Origin: Coprococcus sp.
GTDB lineage: Bacteria; Bacillota; Clostridia; Lachnospirales; Lachnospiraceae
NCBI GenBank assembly: GCA_016297495.1
Contig: JAEDGN010000093.1
Location: 1 to 6,319 of the forward strand
Direction of reading: 5' to 3'
Length of the DNA stretch: 6,319 nt
Within the stretch, counting starts at the first letter, position 1. Each line of letters opens with the position of its first letter. A program made the position numbers and the translations under genes. A model generated the notes under the pieces. It saw only the letters and a list, made by a program, of their open reading frames with translations, made no database searches and was not told where the DNA came from. Of this stretch, positions 6,293-6,319 are shown piece by piece.

Positions 6293-6319
6293 ACAGGAAA
6301 TATTACGTCTGGAACATGT
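6282..6319 (+). CDS. Second ABC transporter ATP-binding protein (NikE/DppF-like), 3' partial
   Basis: Only the first 12 codons are in the window. The ATG at 6282 overlaps the end of the upstream ATPase gene by 11 bp in another frame and is preceded by AGAGGGG (6269-6275) with a 6-nt gap. The visible residues MVHKQEILRLEH look like the first strand of an ABC ATPase (ILxLEH/V), and the family nearly always encodes a paired second ATPase at this place. No catalytic motif is visible, so the function rests on position and the short N-terminal match. Confidence 0.7.
   Translation, partial: MVHKQEILRLEH

Overview
The window reads as chromosomal DNA of a low- to mid-GC Gram-positive anaerobe, most likely a Clostridia member of the Lachnospiraceae type. 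This is inferred from style, not from a marker gene: strong AGGAGG-like ribosome binding sites, consensus sigma-A promoters, lipobox lipoproteins with Thr/Glu- or Ser/Ala-rich linkers, and tightly packed genes. Everything supported as a gene is on the + strand. I see no mobile element, CRISPR array, tRNA or rRNA.

Region 1 (1-749) is the 3' part of a glycoside hydrolase family 3 (NagZ-like) gene whose 5' end lies outside the window. Its fold motifs and nucleophile Asp are present, but the His/Asp acid-base motif of NagZ enzymes is replaced. Region 2 (750-1624) is a promoter and a single gene for a secreted lipoprotein of unknown function with a Thr/Glu-rich linker.

Region 3 (1625-1932) is a 308-bp non-coding stretch. 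It holds a near-consensus promoter with an inverted repeat over its -10 box, a leader of about 110 nt, and a strong intrinsic terminator placed before the next gene. This arrangement fits either a small RNA or an attenuated leader for the transporter operon.

Region 4 (1933 to the window end) is a five-gene ABC importer operon of the nickel/peptide (NikABCDE/Dpp/Opp) family in the order permease B, permease C, lipid-anchored substrate-binding protein, ATPase D, ATPase E/F (only the first 12 codons are visible). The two permeases would form the membrane channel. The binding protein would sit on the outer face of the membrane and deliver the solute, and the two ATPases would power import. Lengths and motifs are closer to the Nik subgroup than to classical Opp/Dpp, but residues I recall as Ni-chelate contacts in E. 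coli NikA appear to be absent, so the substrate is left open.
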